Below, one piece after another: positions 34,895-43,955 of a stretch of DNA of 64,000 nucleotides. The translations under genes were made by a program, and so were the position numbers. The DNA comes from Streptomyces cyaneus (GTDB taxonomy: Bacteria > Actinomycetota > Actinomycetes > Streptomycetales > Streptomycetaceae), in assembly GCF_004028635.1 (NCBI RefSeq), contig NZ_ML138678.1, forward strand, positions 1,434,810 through 1,498,809, written 5' to 3'. The notes below the pieces were generated by a model. That model saw nothing but the letters and a program-made list of their open reading frames with translations. It searched no databases and was not told the origin of the DNA. Positions within the stretch are counted from its first letter, which is position 1. Each line of letters begins with the position of its first letter.

Positions 34895-36170
34895 GACGTC
34901 CGGGGCGGGTACGACGGGTGCCACGGCCGGTGCCGGAACAGGTGCCACGACCGGTGCCACGATCGAGCTGGAGAACCTGAGCAAGCGGTACCCGGGCAAT
35001 CCCAACCCCGCCGTCGACAACGTCAACATGGAGATCAAGGCGGGCGAGACGGTCATCTTCGTCGGCCCGTCCGGGTGCGGGAAGTCGACGACGCTCAAAA
35101 TGATCAACCGGCTGATCGAACCGACCGGTGGCCGCATCCGCATCAACGGCGAGGACGTCACCGACATCGACCCGGTGAAGCTGCGCCGCAAGGTCGGCTA
35201 CGCGATCCAGTCCGCCGGCCTGTTCCCGCACATGACGGTCGCGCAGAACATCGCGCTCGTGCCGAGGATGATCGGCTGGTCGAAGGCGCGGATCGCGTCG
35301 CGGGTCGAGGAGTTGCTCGACCTGGTCGGCCTGGACCCCGGGGAGTTCCACGGCCGCTATCCGCGTCAGCTCTCCGGCGGTCAGCAGCAACGCGTGGGCG
35401 TGGCGCGGGCGTTGGCGGCCGATCCGCCCGTCCTGCTGATGGACGAGCCGTTCGGCGCGGTCGACCCGATCACCCGTGATCATCTCCAGGACGAGTTGAT
35501 CAGGCTGCAGCACGAGCTGCACAAGACGATCGTCTTCGTCACGCACGACTTCGACGAGGCGATCAAGCTCGGTGACCGTATCGCCGTGCTGCGCGAACGG
35601 TCGCACATCGCTCAGTTCGACACCCCCGAGGCGATCCTCACCAACCCGGCGGACGACTTCGTGTCCGGGTTCGTGGGCGCCGGGGCGGCGCTGAAGCGAC
35701 TGAACCTCACCCGCGTACGGGATGTGGAGGTCACCGACTATCCGACGGTGACCGTCGACGACCCGCTCCAGGAGATCTTCAACCGGCTCCGGTCCAGCGG
35801 CACCAACGAGATCCTGCTCCTCGACAAGCGGGGCCGGCCGTACAAGTGGCTCCGGCGCGGCGACCTGATGCGGGCCAGGGGTTCGCTGGCGCGGGCGGGG
35901 ACGCTGGTGCACGACACGGTGACCCGGGACGCCACGCTGCGGGACGCCCTGGAGGCGGTGCTCATCGACAACGCGGGGCGGGTCGCGGTGACCGGGCGGC
36001 GCGGTGAGTACACCGGTGTCGTCGACATGGAGACGCTGATGAACTCCGTGCACGAGCTGCTGGAGGCCGACCGGCTGGAGGCGCTGGAGGCCCAGCACGA
36101 GCTGGAAGGGGCCCGGGCCGACCGGACCCATGCCGAGCAGGAGGGCAACGGAGGGGAGGCGAAGGCGTGA
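34887..36170 (+). CDS. Compatible-solute ABC transporter ATPase with CBS domains (OpuCA type)
   Basis: A 427-residue ATPase. Walker A is GPSGCGKSTTLKM, Q-loop GYAIQSAGLFPH, signature LSGGQQQRVGVARAL, Walker B VLLMDEPFGAVDP and the switch His in VFVTHDFDEA. After residue 270 it carries a CBS pair (EVTDYPTVTVDDPLQEIFNRL and VHDTVTRDATLRDALEAVLIDN), the domain used by OpuA/OpuC for ionic-strength sensing. An Ala/Thr/Gly stretch of about 25 residues precedes the domain. Start GTG overlaps the upstream permease; it in turn overlaps the next permease (GTGA). Confidence 0.93.
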   Translation: MPETSGAGTTGATAGAGTGATTGATIELENLSKRYPGNPNPAVDNVNMEIKAGETVIFVGPSGCGKSTTLKMINRLIEPTGGRIRINGEDVTDIDPVKLRRKVGYAIQSAGLFPHMTVAQNIALVPRMIGWSKARIASRVEELLDLVGLDPGEFHGRYPRQLSGGQQQRVGVARALAADPPVLLMDEPFGAVDPITRDHLQDELIRLQHELHKTIVFVTHDFDEAIKLGDRIAVLRERSHIAQFDTPEAILTNPADDFVSGFVGAGAALKRLNLTRVRDVEVTDYPTVTVDDPLQEIFNRLRSSGTNEILLLDKRGRPYKWLRRGDLMRARGSLARAGTLVHDTVTRDATLRDALEAVLIDNAGRVAVTGRRGEYTGVVDMETLMNSVHELLEADRLEALEAQHELEGARADRTHAEQEGNGGEAKA

Positions 36171-37054
36171 CCGCTCCCGAAGCGCCCAAGGCGTCCGACG
36201 TTCAGGCCCGGGAGAGCCAGGAGACCCCGGAGACCCAGGAGCCCCAGGAGGGCGAGAAGGGCGTGGCGGGCGTGGCGGCCGAGGAGGCCGCCCCCTCCCC
36301 CACCCCCACGAAGCCCCCGGCCCGCAAGGTGAGTTGGCAGAAGCTGACCGTCCTGCCCGCCCTGCTGGTGGCGATGCTGCTCGCGACCTGGCTGTGGTTC
36401 CAGCAGGCCGACCTGGACCCGGTCTCCGAGAACGCGCTGTCGAACGGCCAGGTATCCAAGGCCCTGTGGCAGCACATCCAACTCACGGTGATCTCCACCT
36501 TCTTCGTGCTGATCATCGCGATCCCGTTGGGGATCCTGCTCACCCGGCGGGCGTTCCGAAAAGCCACCCCCGTGGCCATGGCGTTCGCCAACATGGGCCA
36601 GGCGACCCCCGCGATCGGCCTGCTCGCCCTGCTGGTGATCTGGCTGGGCATCGGCCGCAGGGCGGCCCTGATCGGCATGATCGCCTACGCCGTCCTGCCC
36701 GTGCTGTCCAACACGATCGCCGGCCTGAAGGCGAACGACCCGACGCTGCTGGAGGCGGCGCGCGGCATCGGCATGTCCCCGACGGGGGTCCTGACACGGG
36801 TGGAACTACCGCTCGCGGTCCCCCTCATCCTCGCGGGCGTGCGTACGGCCCTGGTCCTGAACGTCGGTACGGCGACCCTGGCGGTCTTCGGCGGAGGCGG
36901 CGGCCTGGGCGTGCTGATCACGGCCGGCATCACCAACCAGCGCATGCCGGTACTGGTGCTGGGCTCGATCCTCACGGTCGCGCTGGCCCTGCTGGTGGAC
37001 TGGCTGGCATCGCTGGCCGAACTGCTGCTGCGGCCACGGGGGTTGGAGACATGA
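36167..37054 (+). CDS. Compatible-solute ABC transporter permease 2 (OpuCD type)
   Basis: A 295-residue membrane protein with an unusual charged and Pro-rich N-terminal tail (EAPKASDVQARESQETPETQ) before five or six helices. The EAA loop is DPTLLEAARGIGMSPTGVLTRVELPLAVP. It starts at GTG inside the preceding stop (GTGA overlap) and ends over the ATG of the binding-protein gene. It pairs with the first permease to form the channel. The long tail could be cytoplasmic and regulatory but has no known motif. Confidence 0.9.
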   Translation: MTAPEAPKASDVQARESQETPETQEPQEGEKGVAGVAAEEAAPSPTPTKPPARKVSWQKLTVLPALLVAMLLATWLWFQQADLDPVSENALSNGQVSKALWQHIQLTVISTFFVLIIAIPLGILLTRRAFRKATPVAMAFANMGQATPAIGLLALLVIWLGIGRRAALIGMIAYAVLPVLSNTIAGLKANDPTLLEAARGIGMSPTGVLTRVELPLAVPLILAGVRTALVLNVGTATLAVFGGGGGLGVLITAGITNQRMPVLVLGSILTVALALLVDWLASLAELLLRPRGLET

Positions 37055-38013
37055 GGCGCCGCGCCGGCCTGCTACTGGCAGCGGGGCTGCTGACGGTGCC
37101 CTCGGGCTGCGGCCTGACGAGCGGCTCCCCCATGGCCGACGACGTGCAGGCCGGCACGATCGGGCGGGGCGAGCCGCTGAAGGGCGCCGACCTGACGGTG
37201 ACGTCGAAGTCGTTCACCGAGCAGCTCATCCTCGGCGCGATCATGGGCATCGCCTTCGAGGCGGCCGGCGCGGAGGTACTCGACCGCACCGGAATCCAGG
37301 GCTCCATCGGCAGCCGCGAGGCGGTCAGGAAGGGGGACGCGGACGCCGGGTACGAGTACACGGGCACGGCCTGGATCACGTACCTGGGCCGCAGCGATCC
37401 CATTGACGACCCGCACGAGCAGTGGGAGGCGGTGCGCGAGGCCGACGCGAAGAACGGGGTGAGCTGGCTGGCGCCCTCCGCGCTGAACAACACCTACGCC
37501 CTGGCGATGAACCAGGACAACCACAAGAAGTACGGCACGGACACGCTCTCCGACGTGGCCGCACTGTCGAAGTCCGACCCCGACGCCGTGACGCTCTGCG
37601 TGGAGGTCGAGTTCGCCAACCGGGCGGACGGGCTGCCGGGCATGCAGCAGGAGTACGGGATGAGCGTACCGACGAAGAACATCACCCAGATGGACACCGG
37701 GATCATCTACACCCAGGCCGCGAAGGGGAGTTGCACCTACGGCGAGGTCTTCACGACGGACGGCCGCATCAAGTCGATGAACCTCGTGGTCATGCAGGAC
37801 GACAGGAAGTTCTTCCCCAACTACAACGCCGCCCCCATGATCAACTCCGAGACCCTGAAGAAATGGCCGGCGATCGCGGACGTCCTCGACCCGATCACCA
37901 AGAAGCTGAACAACGCGGTGGCGCAGGACCTCAACGCGAAGGTGGATGTGGATGGGGAGGATCCGCATCAGGTGGCGTTGGACTGGATGAAGGCGGAGGG
38001 GTTCGTGCAGTAG
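37051..38013 (+). CDS. Compatible-solute binding lipoprotein (OpuCC type)
   Basis: A 320-residue extracytoplasmic receptor. A short signal (MRRRAGLLLAAGLLTVPSGC) ends in Cys, though the lipobox VPSGC is poor. The receptor fold shows in VTSKSFTEQLILGAIMGIAFE, YEYTGTAWITYLGRS, SALNNTYALAMNQDN and TYGEVFTTDGRIKSMNLVVMQDD, as in OpuCC/ProX-like (QAT) receptors. ATG overlaps the stop of permease 2 (ATGA). Last gene of the operon; the following gene is convergent. Confidence 0.9.
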   Translation: MRRRAGLLLAAGLLTVPSGCGLTSGSPMADDVQAGTIGRGEPLKGADLTVTSKSFTEQLILGAIMGIAFEAAGAEVLDRTGIQGSIGSREAVRKGDADAGYEYTGTAWITYLGRSDPIDDPHEQWEAVREADAKNGVSWLAPSALNNTYALAMNQDNHKKYGTDTLSDVAALSKSDPDAVTLCVEVEFANRADGLPGMQQEYGMSVPTKNITQMDTGIIYTQAAKGSCTYGEVFTTDGRIKSMNLVVMQDDRKFFPNYNAAPMINSETLKKWPAIADVLDPITKKLNNAVAQDLNAKVDVDGEDPHQVALDWMKAEGFVQ

Positions 38014-38029
38014 CAGCCGGCGCGGCGCA

Positions 38030-38815
38030 CTAGCAGCTCGGAACCGACCCCTCCCCCGACTCCAGCGCCTCCAGCGCGCCCACCGCCCCCTTCAGCGTGG
38101 TCACCGGGATCAGGCGCAGGCCCTTCGGGAGTTCTGCCTTTGCGTCGGAGCACTCGTCCTTCGGTACCAGGAATACCGTCGCCCCGTCCCGCTTGGCCGC
38201 CTGGGTTTTCAGGGATACGCCGCCGACCGCGCCGACCTTGCCGGCGGCGTCGATCGTGCCCGTGCCGGCGATGGTGCGGCCGCCGGTGAGGTCGGCGCCG
38301 GCGCTGTCCAGCTTGTCGACGATGCCCAGGGAGAAGAGGAGGCCGGCGCTGGGGCCGCCCACGTCGGCGAGCTTCAGGGTGACCTTGATGTTCTTGTCGT
38401 TGAGGTCCAGGTAGTTCAGCGCGGCCTCGGTGGCGGCGTCCTGGGACTCCTTCATCTGCTCGGTGTTGTACTTCTCGATCTCCTGGGTGCTGCGGCCGCT
38501 CGGATAGACCGAGTCGCGCGGCATGACCGCCTTGTCCGTGCTGAACCAGGCGTCGATCACGTCGCCGAGTGTCACCTCCGTGTCGGGCGAGGTCGCCTCG
38601 ATCGTCGTCATGCGCAGCTCGCCGGTCGTGTCCCGGGTCGGCGCACCGGAGATCGTGATCACCGGTTCGCCCTTGTTCTCGCCCAGCACGTCCGCCGTCA
38701 GGCCGGGCTGCGTCAGCGAGAACGGCAGCGGCGCGAAGACGGCCGTGGCGAGCAGGGCCGCGACCGGCAGGGCGCAGACGGCGAGGGCCTGGGGGCGCGT
38801 GAGACGAGAGAACAC
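38030..38815 (-). CDS. Lon-like S16 serine protease, secreted or membrane-anchored
   Basis: A 261-residue protein. An N-terminal hydrophobic helix (ALAVCALPVAALLATAVFAPL) is followed by a short domain and a C-terminal S16 (Lon protease) domain. The catalytic Ser is in DVGGPSAGLLFSLGIVDKL and the Lys in SLKTQAAKRDGATVFLVP. Unlike Lon it has no ATPase and, unlike the usual actinobacterial PDZ-S16 proteins, no PDZ is apparent between the helix and S16 domain. GTG start. Probably acts outside the cytoplasm on unfolded or membrane proteins. It is convergent with the transporter operon. Confidence 0.83.
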   Translation of the reverse strand: MFSRLTRPQALAVCALPVAALLATAVFAPLPFSLTQPGLTADVLGENKGEPVITISGAPTRDTTGELRMTTIEATSPDTEVTLGDVIDAWFSTDKAVMPRDSVYPSGRSTQEIEKYNTEQMKESQDAATEAALNYLDLNDKNIKVTLKLADVGGPSAGLLFSLGIVDKLDSAGADLTGGRTIAGTGTIDAAGKVGAVGGVSLKTQAAKRDGATVFLVPKDECSDAKAELPKGLRLIPVTTLKGAVGALEALESGEGSVPSC

Positions 38816-38919
38816 GGGATCAATCTAACGTGGCGGCGGGTTCCGGCCAGGCGCAGGTCGGAGCTGCCCACCAGTGCCCAGGTCAGCCGCCCCAAGCCGA
38901 CTGCCTCAGGTCAGCCGCC

Positions 38920-40029
38920 TCACGTCGCGTACAGGTCTCGCCGTTCCCTCGTGAAGCGCCGCAGCGCGCCCGGCAGCGGCTCCACCCCGATGCCCGGCGA
39001 CCTCGGGACGGGCAGATGGCCGTCGACCAGCACGAACGGCTCCGTGATGTCCTCGGCGAAGTAGCGGCTGGAGGCGGAGGTGTCCCCGGGGAGCGTGCAG
39101 CCGGGCAGGGCCGCGAGTGCCAGGTTCGGGGCGCGGCCGATGCCCGTCTCCAGCATTCCGCCGCACCACACCGGCACCCCGTGGGCGTGCGCCACGTCAT
39201 GGACGCGCCGCGCCTCCAGGTATCCCCCGACCCTCGCGGGCTTCACGTTCACGGCTCGGCAAGCGTCCATCGCGATCGCGGACGCGGTGTCGCGGGCGTT
39301 GTGCAGGGATTCGTCGAGGCAGACGGGGGTCTCGAGGCGCTGCTGGAGGCGGGCGTGGGCGTACAGGTTGTTCTCGTCCAGCGGCTCCTCGATCAGCAGC
39401 AGCCCGAACTCGTCGAGGCGCCGCAGATGCTCGGCGTCCGCGAGGGTGTACGCCGTGTTGGCGTCGACCTGGAGCGGCAGGTCCGACCCGAAGCGCTCGC
39501 GCACAGCCCGTACCGGTTCCAGGTCCCAGCCGGGTTCGATCTTCAGCTTGATCCGGACGTAGCCCTCGGCGAGATACCGCTCGACGTCGTCCAGCAATGC
39601 GGCGACGGTCTCCTTGATGCCGACGGACACACCCGCCGGCACCCGCTCCCGCACCGCCCCGAGATACGTCGCCAGCGACATCCCGTACGACCGCAGCTCC
39701 GCGTCGAGGACCGCCGTCTCCAGCGCCGCCTTCGCCAGCTCGTGCCCCTTGATCTTCGCCATCGCCGGAGCGAGATGGGCCGTACCGAGCACGGGGAGGG
39801 CGGCGACGCGCGGCAGCAGGAAGTCGCGCAGCACGATCTCCGCGCCGGCCACGAACTCCGAGCAGTACAGCGGCTCGGGGTCGGCCGCGAACTCCGACCA
39901 GCCCTCGGCCGTGTCCGTGACGACGTGCAGCAGGAAGGTGTCCTTCGTGGTCATCGTGCCGAAGGACGTACGGAAGGGGGCGACCAGCGGGACCGCCACG
40001 TGGACGACCTCGACGCGTTCGAGTTTCAT
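38920..40029 (-). CDS. N-succinylamino acid racemase / o-succinylbenzoate synthase family enzyme
   Basis: A 369-residue enolase-superfamily enzyme of the muconate-lactonising subgroup. Catalytic residues: KxK in VRIKLKIEPGWD, metal ligands in VDANTAY, LLIEEPLDE and VCLDESL, and the second Lys in VNVKPARVGG. MenC and NSAR cannot be told apart from sequence alone. The start overlaps the end of a GNAT gene (ATGA), and NSAR plus a GNAT succinyltransferase is the known D- to L-amino acid conversion pairing; menaquinone genes are absent, so NSAR is favoured. Cytoplasmic. Confidence 0.88.
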   Translation of the reverse strand: MKLERVEVVHVAVPLVAPFRTSFGTMTTKDTFLLHVVTDTAEGWSEFAADPEPLYCSEFVAGAEIVLRDFLLPRVAALPVLGTAHLAPAMAKIKGHELAKAALETAVLDAELRSYGMSLATYLGAVRERVPAGVSVGIKETVAALLDDVERYLAEGYVRIKLKIEPGWDLEPVRAVRERFGSDLPLQVDANTAYTLADAEHLRRLDEFGLLLIEEPLDENNLYAHARLQQRLETPVCLDESLHNARDTASAIAMDACRAVNVKPARVGGYLEARRVHDVAHAHGVPVWCGGMLETGIGRAPNLALAALPGCTLPGDTSASSRYFAEDITEPFVLVDGHLPVPRSPGIGVEPLPGALRRFTRERRDLYAT

Positions 40030-40847
40030 ACGTCGGCGCCCTCGCGGTCGCGGTCGCGGTCATGGTTGCCGTCGCGGGTGAGCGTGTACCAGCCGTCCCG
40101 GGACATCCCCGTCGCCCTGAACCCGTCGGCGAAGGCCTTCGTGAACACCTCGCGCACGGCCCGCCGCCAGCGCAGCGCCAGCTCGGGTTCGGCCGCCCGC
40201 AGCGCCACGATGTCGTCCGGGACCCGGCACCAGACGTGGCGCTCGTCGAGGTCACGGCGGGCGAGCGGGGCGCCGTCGGGGGCGGTGTGCGTGGTGGGCG
40301 CGGCCGCGCGATCACCGGTGCCGCCGATGTCGCCGCTGCCGCCGGTGTCGTACGACTGTCCCGGCCCGGTCAGGTCCCAGGCCACCGCCAGCCGGTCGGT
40401 CTCGTCGCCGTCGTTCACGCCGTCCGCCATGGGGCCGTAGAAGTCGACGAGGTACTCGGTGCCCACGGCGCCCAGCTTCACGAAGTTGAACCGGGCGTTC
40501 CGGCCGACCAGCGGATCGAAGGTCCAGCGCATGGTGCGTGCCCCGAGTTCCAGCGCCCAGGCCCGCTGAGCCTGCTTGACCTGCGCCCCGAGCCCCCGGT
40601 CGGCGGCGGTGAGGAGGGAGTACGTCTCTCTGGACGCGGGCGGCCCGAACACCGCGACGGACGCCCCGGCCAGCCGCGTCCCGTCGTACGCGGCATGCAC
40701 CGCGCCACCCGCGTGCGCGAGGCTGTTCAGCGTCTCGGGCAGTAACGGCGGGGCACTTCGGGGCGTGTCCCATACGTCGCTGAAGTAGTCGGCGACGGCC
40801 GCGAACCCGGCGACGTCGTGGACGGTGCGGATGCTGAGTGAGGTCAT
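40026..40847 (-). CDS. GNAT-family acyltransferase, probable N-succinyltransferase partner of the racemase
   Basis: A 273-residue GNAT-fold protein. It has the COG3375-type start VHDVAGFAAVADYFSDVWDTP, LTAADRGLGAQVKQAQRAWAL (the acetyl-CoA pyrophosphate loop) and MRWTFDPLVGRNARFNFVKLGA. A Ser/Gly-rich linker and an ending of Arg/Asp repeats (DGNHDRDRDREGADV) are unusual. It starts at ATG (MTSLSIRT) and overlaps the racemase gene by four bases. In Geobacillus the homologous pair succinylates a D-amino acid, racemises it and removes the group. That role is inferred here from the gene pair. Confidence 0.82.
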   Translation of the reverse strand: MTSLSIRTVHDVAGFAAVADYFSDVWDTPRSAPPLLPETLNSLAHAGGAVHAAYDGTRLAGASVAVFGPPASRETYSLLTAADRGLGAQVKQAQRAWALELGARTMRWTFDPLVGRNARFNFVKLGAVGTEYLVDFYGPMADGVNDGDETDRLAVAWDLTGPGQSYDTGGSGDIGGTGDRAAAPTTHTAPDGAPLARRDLDERHVWCRVPDDIVALRAAEPELALRWRRAVREVFTKAFADGFRATGMSRDGWYTLTRDGNHDRDRDREGADV

Positions 40848-40958
40848 GTGTCGAGTGTCGGAGGCCGCGCAGGCCCTGCCTAGAGCGCGAGCGCACCGGG
40901 CCTCGCCCCGCCTGGAGCACGCGGGCACGCGGCACGCGGCCTCCGAAACAGACACACC

Positions 40959-41600
40959 TCAGCGCAGCGCCTCCGCCACCTCCCGTGCCGCGTCCATGAC
41001 CCGCGGTCCCACCCGCTCCGGCACCGCGTCGGCCAGCATCACCACACCCACGCTGCCCTCGACGCCCGTGACCCCGAGCAACGGCGCGGCCGCCCCGCTC
41101 GCTCCCGCCTCCAACTCGCCGTGGGTCAGGGTGTATCCGGGATCGTCCAGCGGCTGCTGCCGGGCGGCGAGTATCGCCCGGCCCGCGGCCCCACGGTCCA
41201 GGGGGTGCCGGAAACCGGCCCGGTAGGCCACGTGATAGTCCGTCCACGTCGGCTCGACCACGGCGACGGCCAGTGCCTCCGTGCCGTCCACCAGCGTCAG
41301 ATGGGCCGTCGCCCCGATGTCCTCGGCCAGCGATCGCAGCGCGGGCAGCGCCGCCTCCCGTACCAGCGGATGCACCTGTCGGCCCAGTCGCAGCACGCCG
41401 AGCCCGACCCGGGCGCGGCCGCCCAGGTCACGGCGTACGAGTGCGTGCTGTTCAAGCGTGGCGAGCAGCCGGTACACGACGGTCCGGTTCACGCCCAGTT
41501 TGTTGGAAAGCTCGGTGACGGTCAGCCCATGGTCCGTATCGGCCAGCAGCTTGAGGACGCGCAGTCCTCGGTCGAGCGTCTGAGAGGTCTCCGCGGTCAC
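40959..41600 (-). CDS. IclR-family transcriptional regulator
   Basis: About 213 residues. N-terminal winged HTH LDRGLRVLKLLADTDHGLTV, TELSNKLGVNRTVVYRLLATLEQHALV; C-terminal IclR effector domain LRSLAEDIGATAHLTLVDGTEALAVAVVEP and GHPL-like FRHPLDRGAAGRAILAAR. GTG 41600 fits AAGGAG eight bases upstream better than GTG 41609, which lies on the ribosome site. It is the first gene of a group with the GNAT gene and racemase gene on the same strand, 111 bases upstream, so it likely regulates them in response to an amino acid or derivative. Confidence 0.88.
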   Translation of the reverse strand: MTAETSQTLDRGLRVLKLLADTDHGLTVTELSNKLGVNRTVVYRLLATLEQHALVRRDLGGRARVGLGVLRLGRQVHPLVREAALPALRSLAEDIGATAHLTLVDGTEALAVAVVEPTWTDYHVAYRAGFRHPLDRGAAGRAILAARQQPLDDPGYTLTHGELEAGASGAAAPLLGVTGVEGSVGVVMLADAVPERVGPRVMDAAREVAEALR

Positions 41601-42025
41601 GACGCCCACTCCTTAAGTGGTGAGGTCGGCGACCCCCTCGCGGCGGATGCGTGCACCGAGTCCCGTCGGTGACGCGCTTCAGAGGCCGCCGATCGGCCGG
41701 CGGCCCGGGCTGTCCCGAACCGCGTCGCTTCACGGCTGCGCTCCGCGGCGGCGCTGCCACGGGGCGTGTGCGTAGCGGGACATTAGCGAAGCCGGTTCGC
41801 TGAGCGGAAGGCTACGTCCAGAATCCGGGCAGTGGCCGGTGCGGACCACGCCGGTTCGTCCTGATATACGGGGCGTGAAACGCCCCTCGGGGGCGCGGGG
41901 CTGTGCCGATATGCGGCTCCGCCGCGCGGGCGCGACCAGCCCCCACCGGCCTGCAGCAAAAACACGACGGACACCCCCTGACAGGAACCCGCCAAGGCCC
42001 AGCGGCCCGCGGCCCGCGGCCCGCG
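41601..42025. repeat. Intergenic region with dispersed Streptomyces repeat (41880-41945)
   Basis: Within this 425-bp gap the segment 41880-41945 (AACGCCCCTCGGGGGCGCGG, then CTGTGCCGATATGCGGCTCC, then GCGCGGGCGCGACCAGCCCC) is a well-known type of Streptomyces intergenic repeat that shares the GGGGCGCGGG and GCGACCAGCC boxes with the copies at 6282 and 20071. The rest, nearer the IclR gene, should hold its promoter; no operator was recognised. Confidence 0.7.
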
Positions 42026-43834
42026 TCACTTCATCCGCGTGGCCCACTCCTGCACCTTGGCGATCCGCTGCCGCAGCTGCCCCGCCGTGGCCTCGGCGCT
42101 CGGCGGCCCGCCGCACACCCGCCGCAGCTCGGTGTGGATCACGCCGTGCGGCTTGCCGCTCTGATGGACGTACGCGCTGACCATGGTGTTGAGCTGCTTA
42201 CGGAGCTCCATCATCTCCTTGTGCGAGACGACGGGCCGCCGCTCGGCGGGCAGCTCCAACAGGTCGGCCTCGGCGTCCGGCTTCTTGCGGCTGTGCGCGA
42301 TCTGCCGAGCCTGCCGCTTCTGAAGCAGGAGCTGGACCTGATCGGGCTCCAGCAGCCCCGGAATCCCGAGGTAGTCCTGCTCCTCCTCACTCCCCGGGTG
42401 GGCCTGCATGCCGAACTCGGCGCCGTCGTACAGCACCCGGTCGAAGACGGCCTCGGACTCCAGCGCCTCGAAGGAGAACTGCTCCTGCTCGCCGGTGTCC
42501 TCGTCCTGTTCCTTGTTCGCCTCCTCCATCTCCTTCTCGGATTCGGCGTACGGGTCCTCCTCGCCCTCCTTCTTCGGCTTGTCGAGGGCGTGGTCGCGCT
42601 CGACCTCCATCTCGTTGGCGAAGGTGAGGAGGTCGGGGACGGTCGGGAGGAAGACGGAGGCGGTCTCACCGCGCCGGCGTGACCGTACGAAGCGGCCGAC
42701 GGCCTGGGCGAAGAAGAGCGGGGTGGAGATGGTGGTGGCGTAGACCCCGACGGCCAGCCGGGGCACGTCGACCCCCTCGGACACCATCCGCACCGCGACC
42801 ATCCACCGGTCGTTGTTGCCGCTGAAGTCGTCGATCCGCTTGGACGCCCCGGCGTCGTCGGACAGGACGAGGGTCGCCTTGGTGCCGGTGATCTCGCGGA
42901 TGAGCTTGGCGTAGGCGCGGGCGGAGTCCTGGTCGGAGGCGATGACGAGCGCGCCGGCGTCGGGGATGGCCTTCCTGACCTCGGTCAGCCGCTGGTCGGC
43001 GGCGCGCAGCACGCTGGGCATCCACTCACCGCGCGGGTCGAGGGCGGTACGCCAGGCCTGCGATACGGCGTCCTTGGTCATGGGCTCGCCGAGCCGCGCG
43101 GCGATTTCGTCGCCGGCCTTGGTCCGCCAGCGCATGTTGCCGCTGTAGGAGAGGAAGATGACGGGCCGCACGACATGGTCGGCCAGCGCGTTCCCGTACC
43201 CGTAGGTGTAGTCGGCCGCGGACCGCCGGATCCCGTCGTTGCCTTCTTCGTACGTGACGAAGGGGATGGGGTTGGTGTCGGACCGGAAGGGCGTACCGGT
43301 GAGCGCGAGCCGTCGCGTGGCGGGCTCGAAGGCCTCGAGGCAGGCCTCGCCCCAGGACTTGGAGTCACCTGCGTGATGGATCTCGTCGAGAATCACCAGG
43401 GTCTTGCGCTGCTCGACCCGATTCCGGTGGAGCATGGGCCGCACGCCGACACCGGCGTAGGTGACGGCGACGCCCTGGTAGTCCTTGCCGAGCGGGCCCG
43501 CGCTGTACTCGGGGTCGAGCTTGATCCCTATCCGCGCGGCGGCCTCGGCCCACTGCTTCTTCAGATGCTCGGTCGGCGCGACCACGGTGACCTGCTGCAC
43601 GACATGGTGGTGCAGCAGCCAGGAGGCGAGCGTCAGGGCGAAGGTCGTCTTCCCGGCGCCGGGCGTGGCGACCGCGAGGAAGTCACGCGGCTGCTCCTGG
43701 ATGTACTTCTCCATCGCCCCCTGCTGCCAGGCACGCAGCTTGCTGGCGGTGCCCCAGGGGGCGCGGCCGGGGAAGGCGGGTGACAGGTGGTGCGAGTGTG
43801 AGGCAGAGCTGGAGCTGGCGGCGGTGGTAGTCAC
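42026..43834 (-). CDS. DEAD/DEAH-box (SF2) helicase with acidic insertion
   Basis: A 602-residue SF2 helicase. Walker A is AVATPGAGKTTFALTLA, motif II VILDEIHHAGDSKSWG (DExH), motif III LALTGTPFRSD and motifs V/VI MVSEGVDVPRLAVG, AQAVGRFVRSRR, as in the res subunit/XPB-like group. An acidic, Glu-rich stretch (EEGEEDPYAESEKEMEEANKEQ) lies at about 420-460 after the helicase core. GTG start. The family (actinobacterial, uncharacterised) is expected to act on DNA or RNA, possibly repair. It is not paired with a methylase or nuclease here, so it is not a restriction unit. Confidence 0.9.
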   Translation of the reverse strand: MTTTAASSSSASHSHHLSPAFPGRAPWGTASKLRAWQQGAMEKYIQEQPRDFLAVATPGAGKTTFALTLASWLLHHHVVQQVTVVAPTEHLKKQWAEAAARIGIKLDPEYSAGPLGKDYQGVAVTYAGVGVRPMLHRNRVEQRKTLVILDEIHHAGDSKSWGEACLEAFEPATRRLALTGTPFRSDTNPIPFVTYEEGNDGIRRSAADYTYGYGNALADHVVRPVIFLSYSGNMRWRTKAGDEIAARLGEPMTKDAVSQAWRTALDPRGEWMPSVLRAADQRLTEVRKAIPDAGALVIASDQDSARAYAKLIREITGTKATLVLSDDAGASKRIDDFSGNNDRWMVAVRMVSEGVDVPRLAVGVYATTISTPLFFAQAVGRFVRSRRRGETASVFLPTVPDLLTFANEMEVERDHALDKPKKEGEEDPYAESEKEMEEANKEQDEDTGEQEQFSFEALESEAVFDRVLYDGAEFGMQAHPGSEEEQDYLGIPGLLEPDQVQLLLQKRQARQIAHSRKKPDAEADLLELPAERRPVVSHKEMMELRKQLNTMVSAYVHQSGKPHGVIHTELRRVCGGPPSAEATAGQLRQRIAKVQEWATRMK

Positions 43835-43872
43835 GGTCTCCGGGGTGGGTTGGGCGGCTCGGCTACGTATGA

Positions 43873-43903
43873 CAACCGGGCCACCCTACCGGCGGCCCGG
43901 TTG
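43873..43903 (-). terminator. Hairpin after the Doc toxin gene
   Basis: CAACCGGGCC pairs with GCCCGGTTG around an 11-nt loop, 53 bases past the doc stop on the minus strand. No T tract; it may end the toxin-antitoxin transcript ahead of the helicase gene. Confidence 0.55.
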
Positions 43904-43955
43904 GGTCAACGCACGGACCGGGCCGGGTCGCTCGCGGGTGGGATCGAGGTCACAC

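Noticed and set aside
36130..37050. Large in-frame N-terminal extension of the OpuCC-type binding protein
   Set aside because: Overlaps the permease gene in another frame; the signal peptide begins at 37051 and overlaps the permease stop in the usual ATGA manner.
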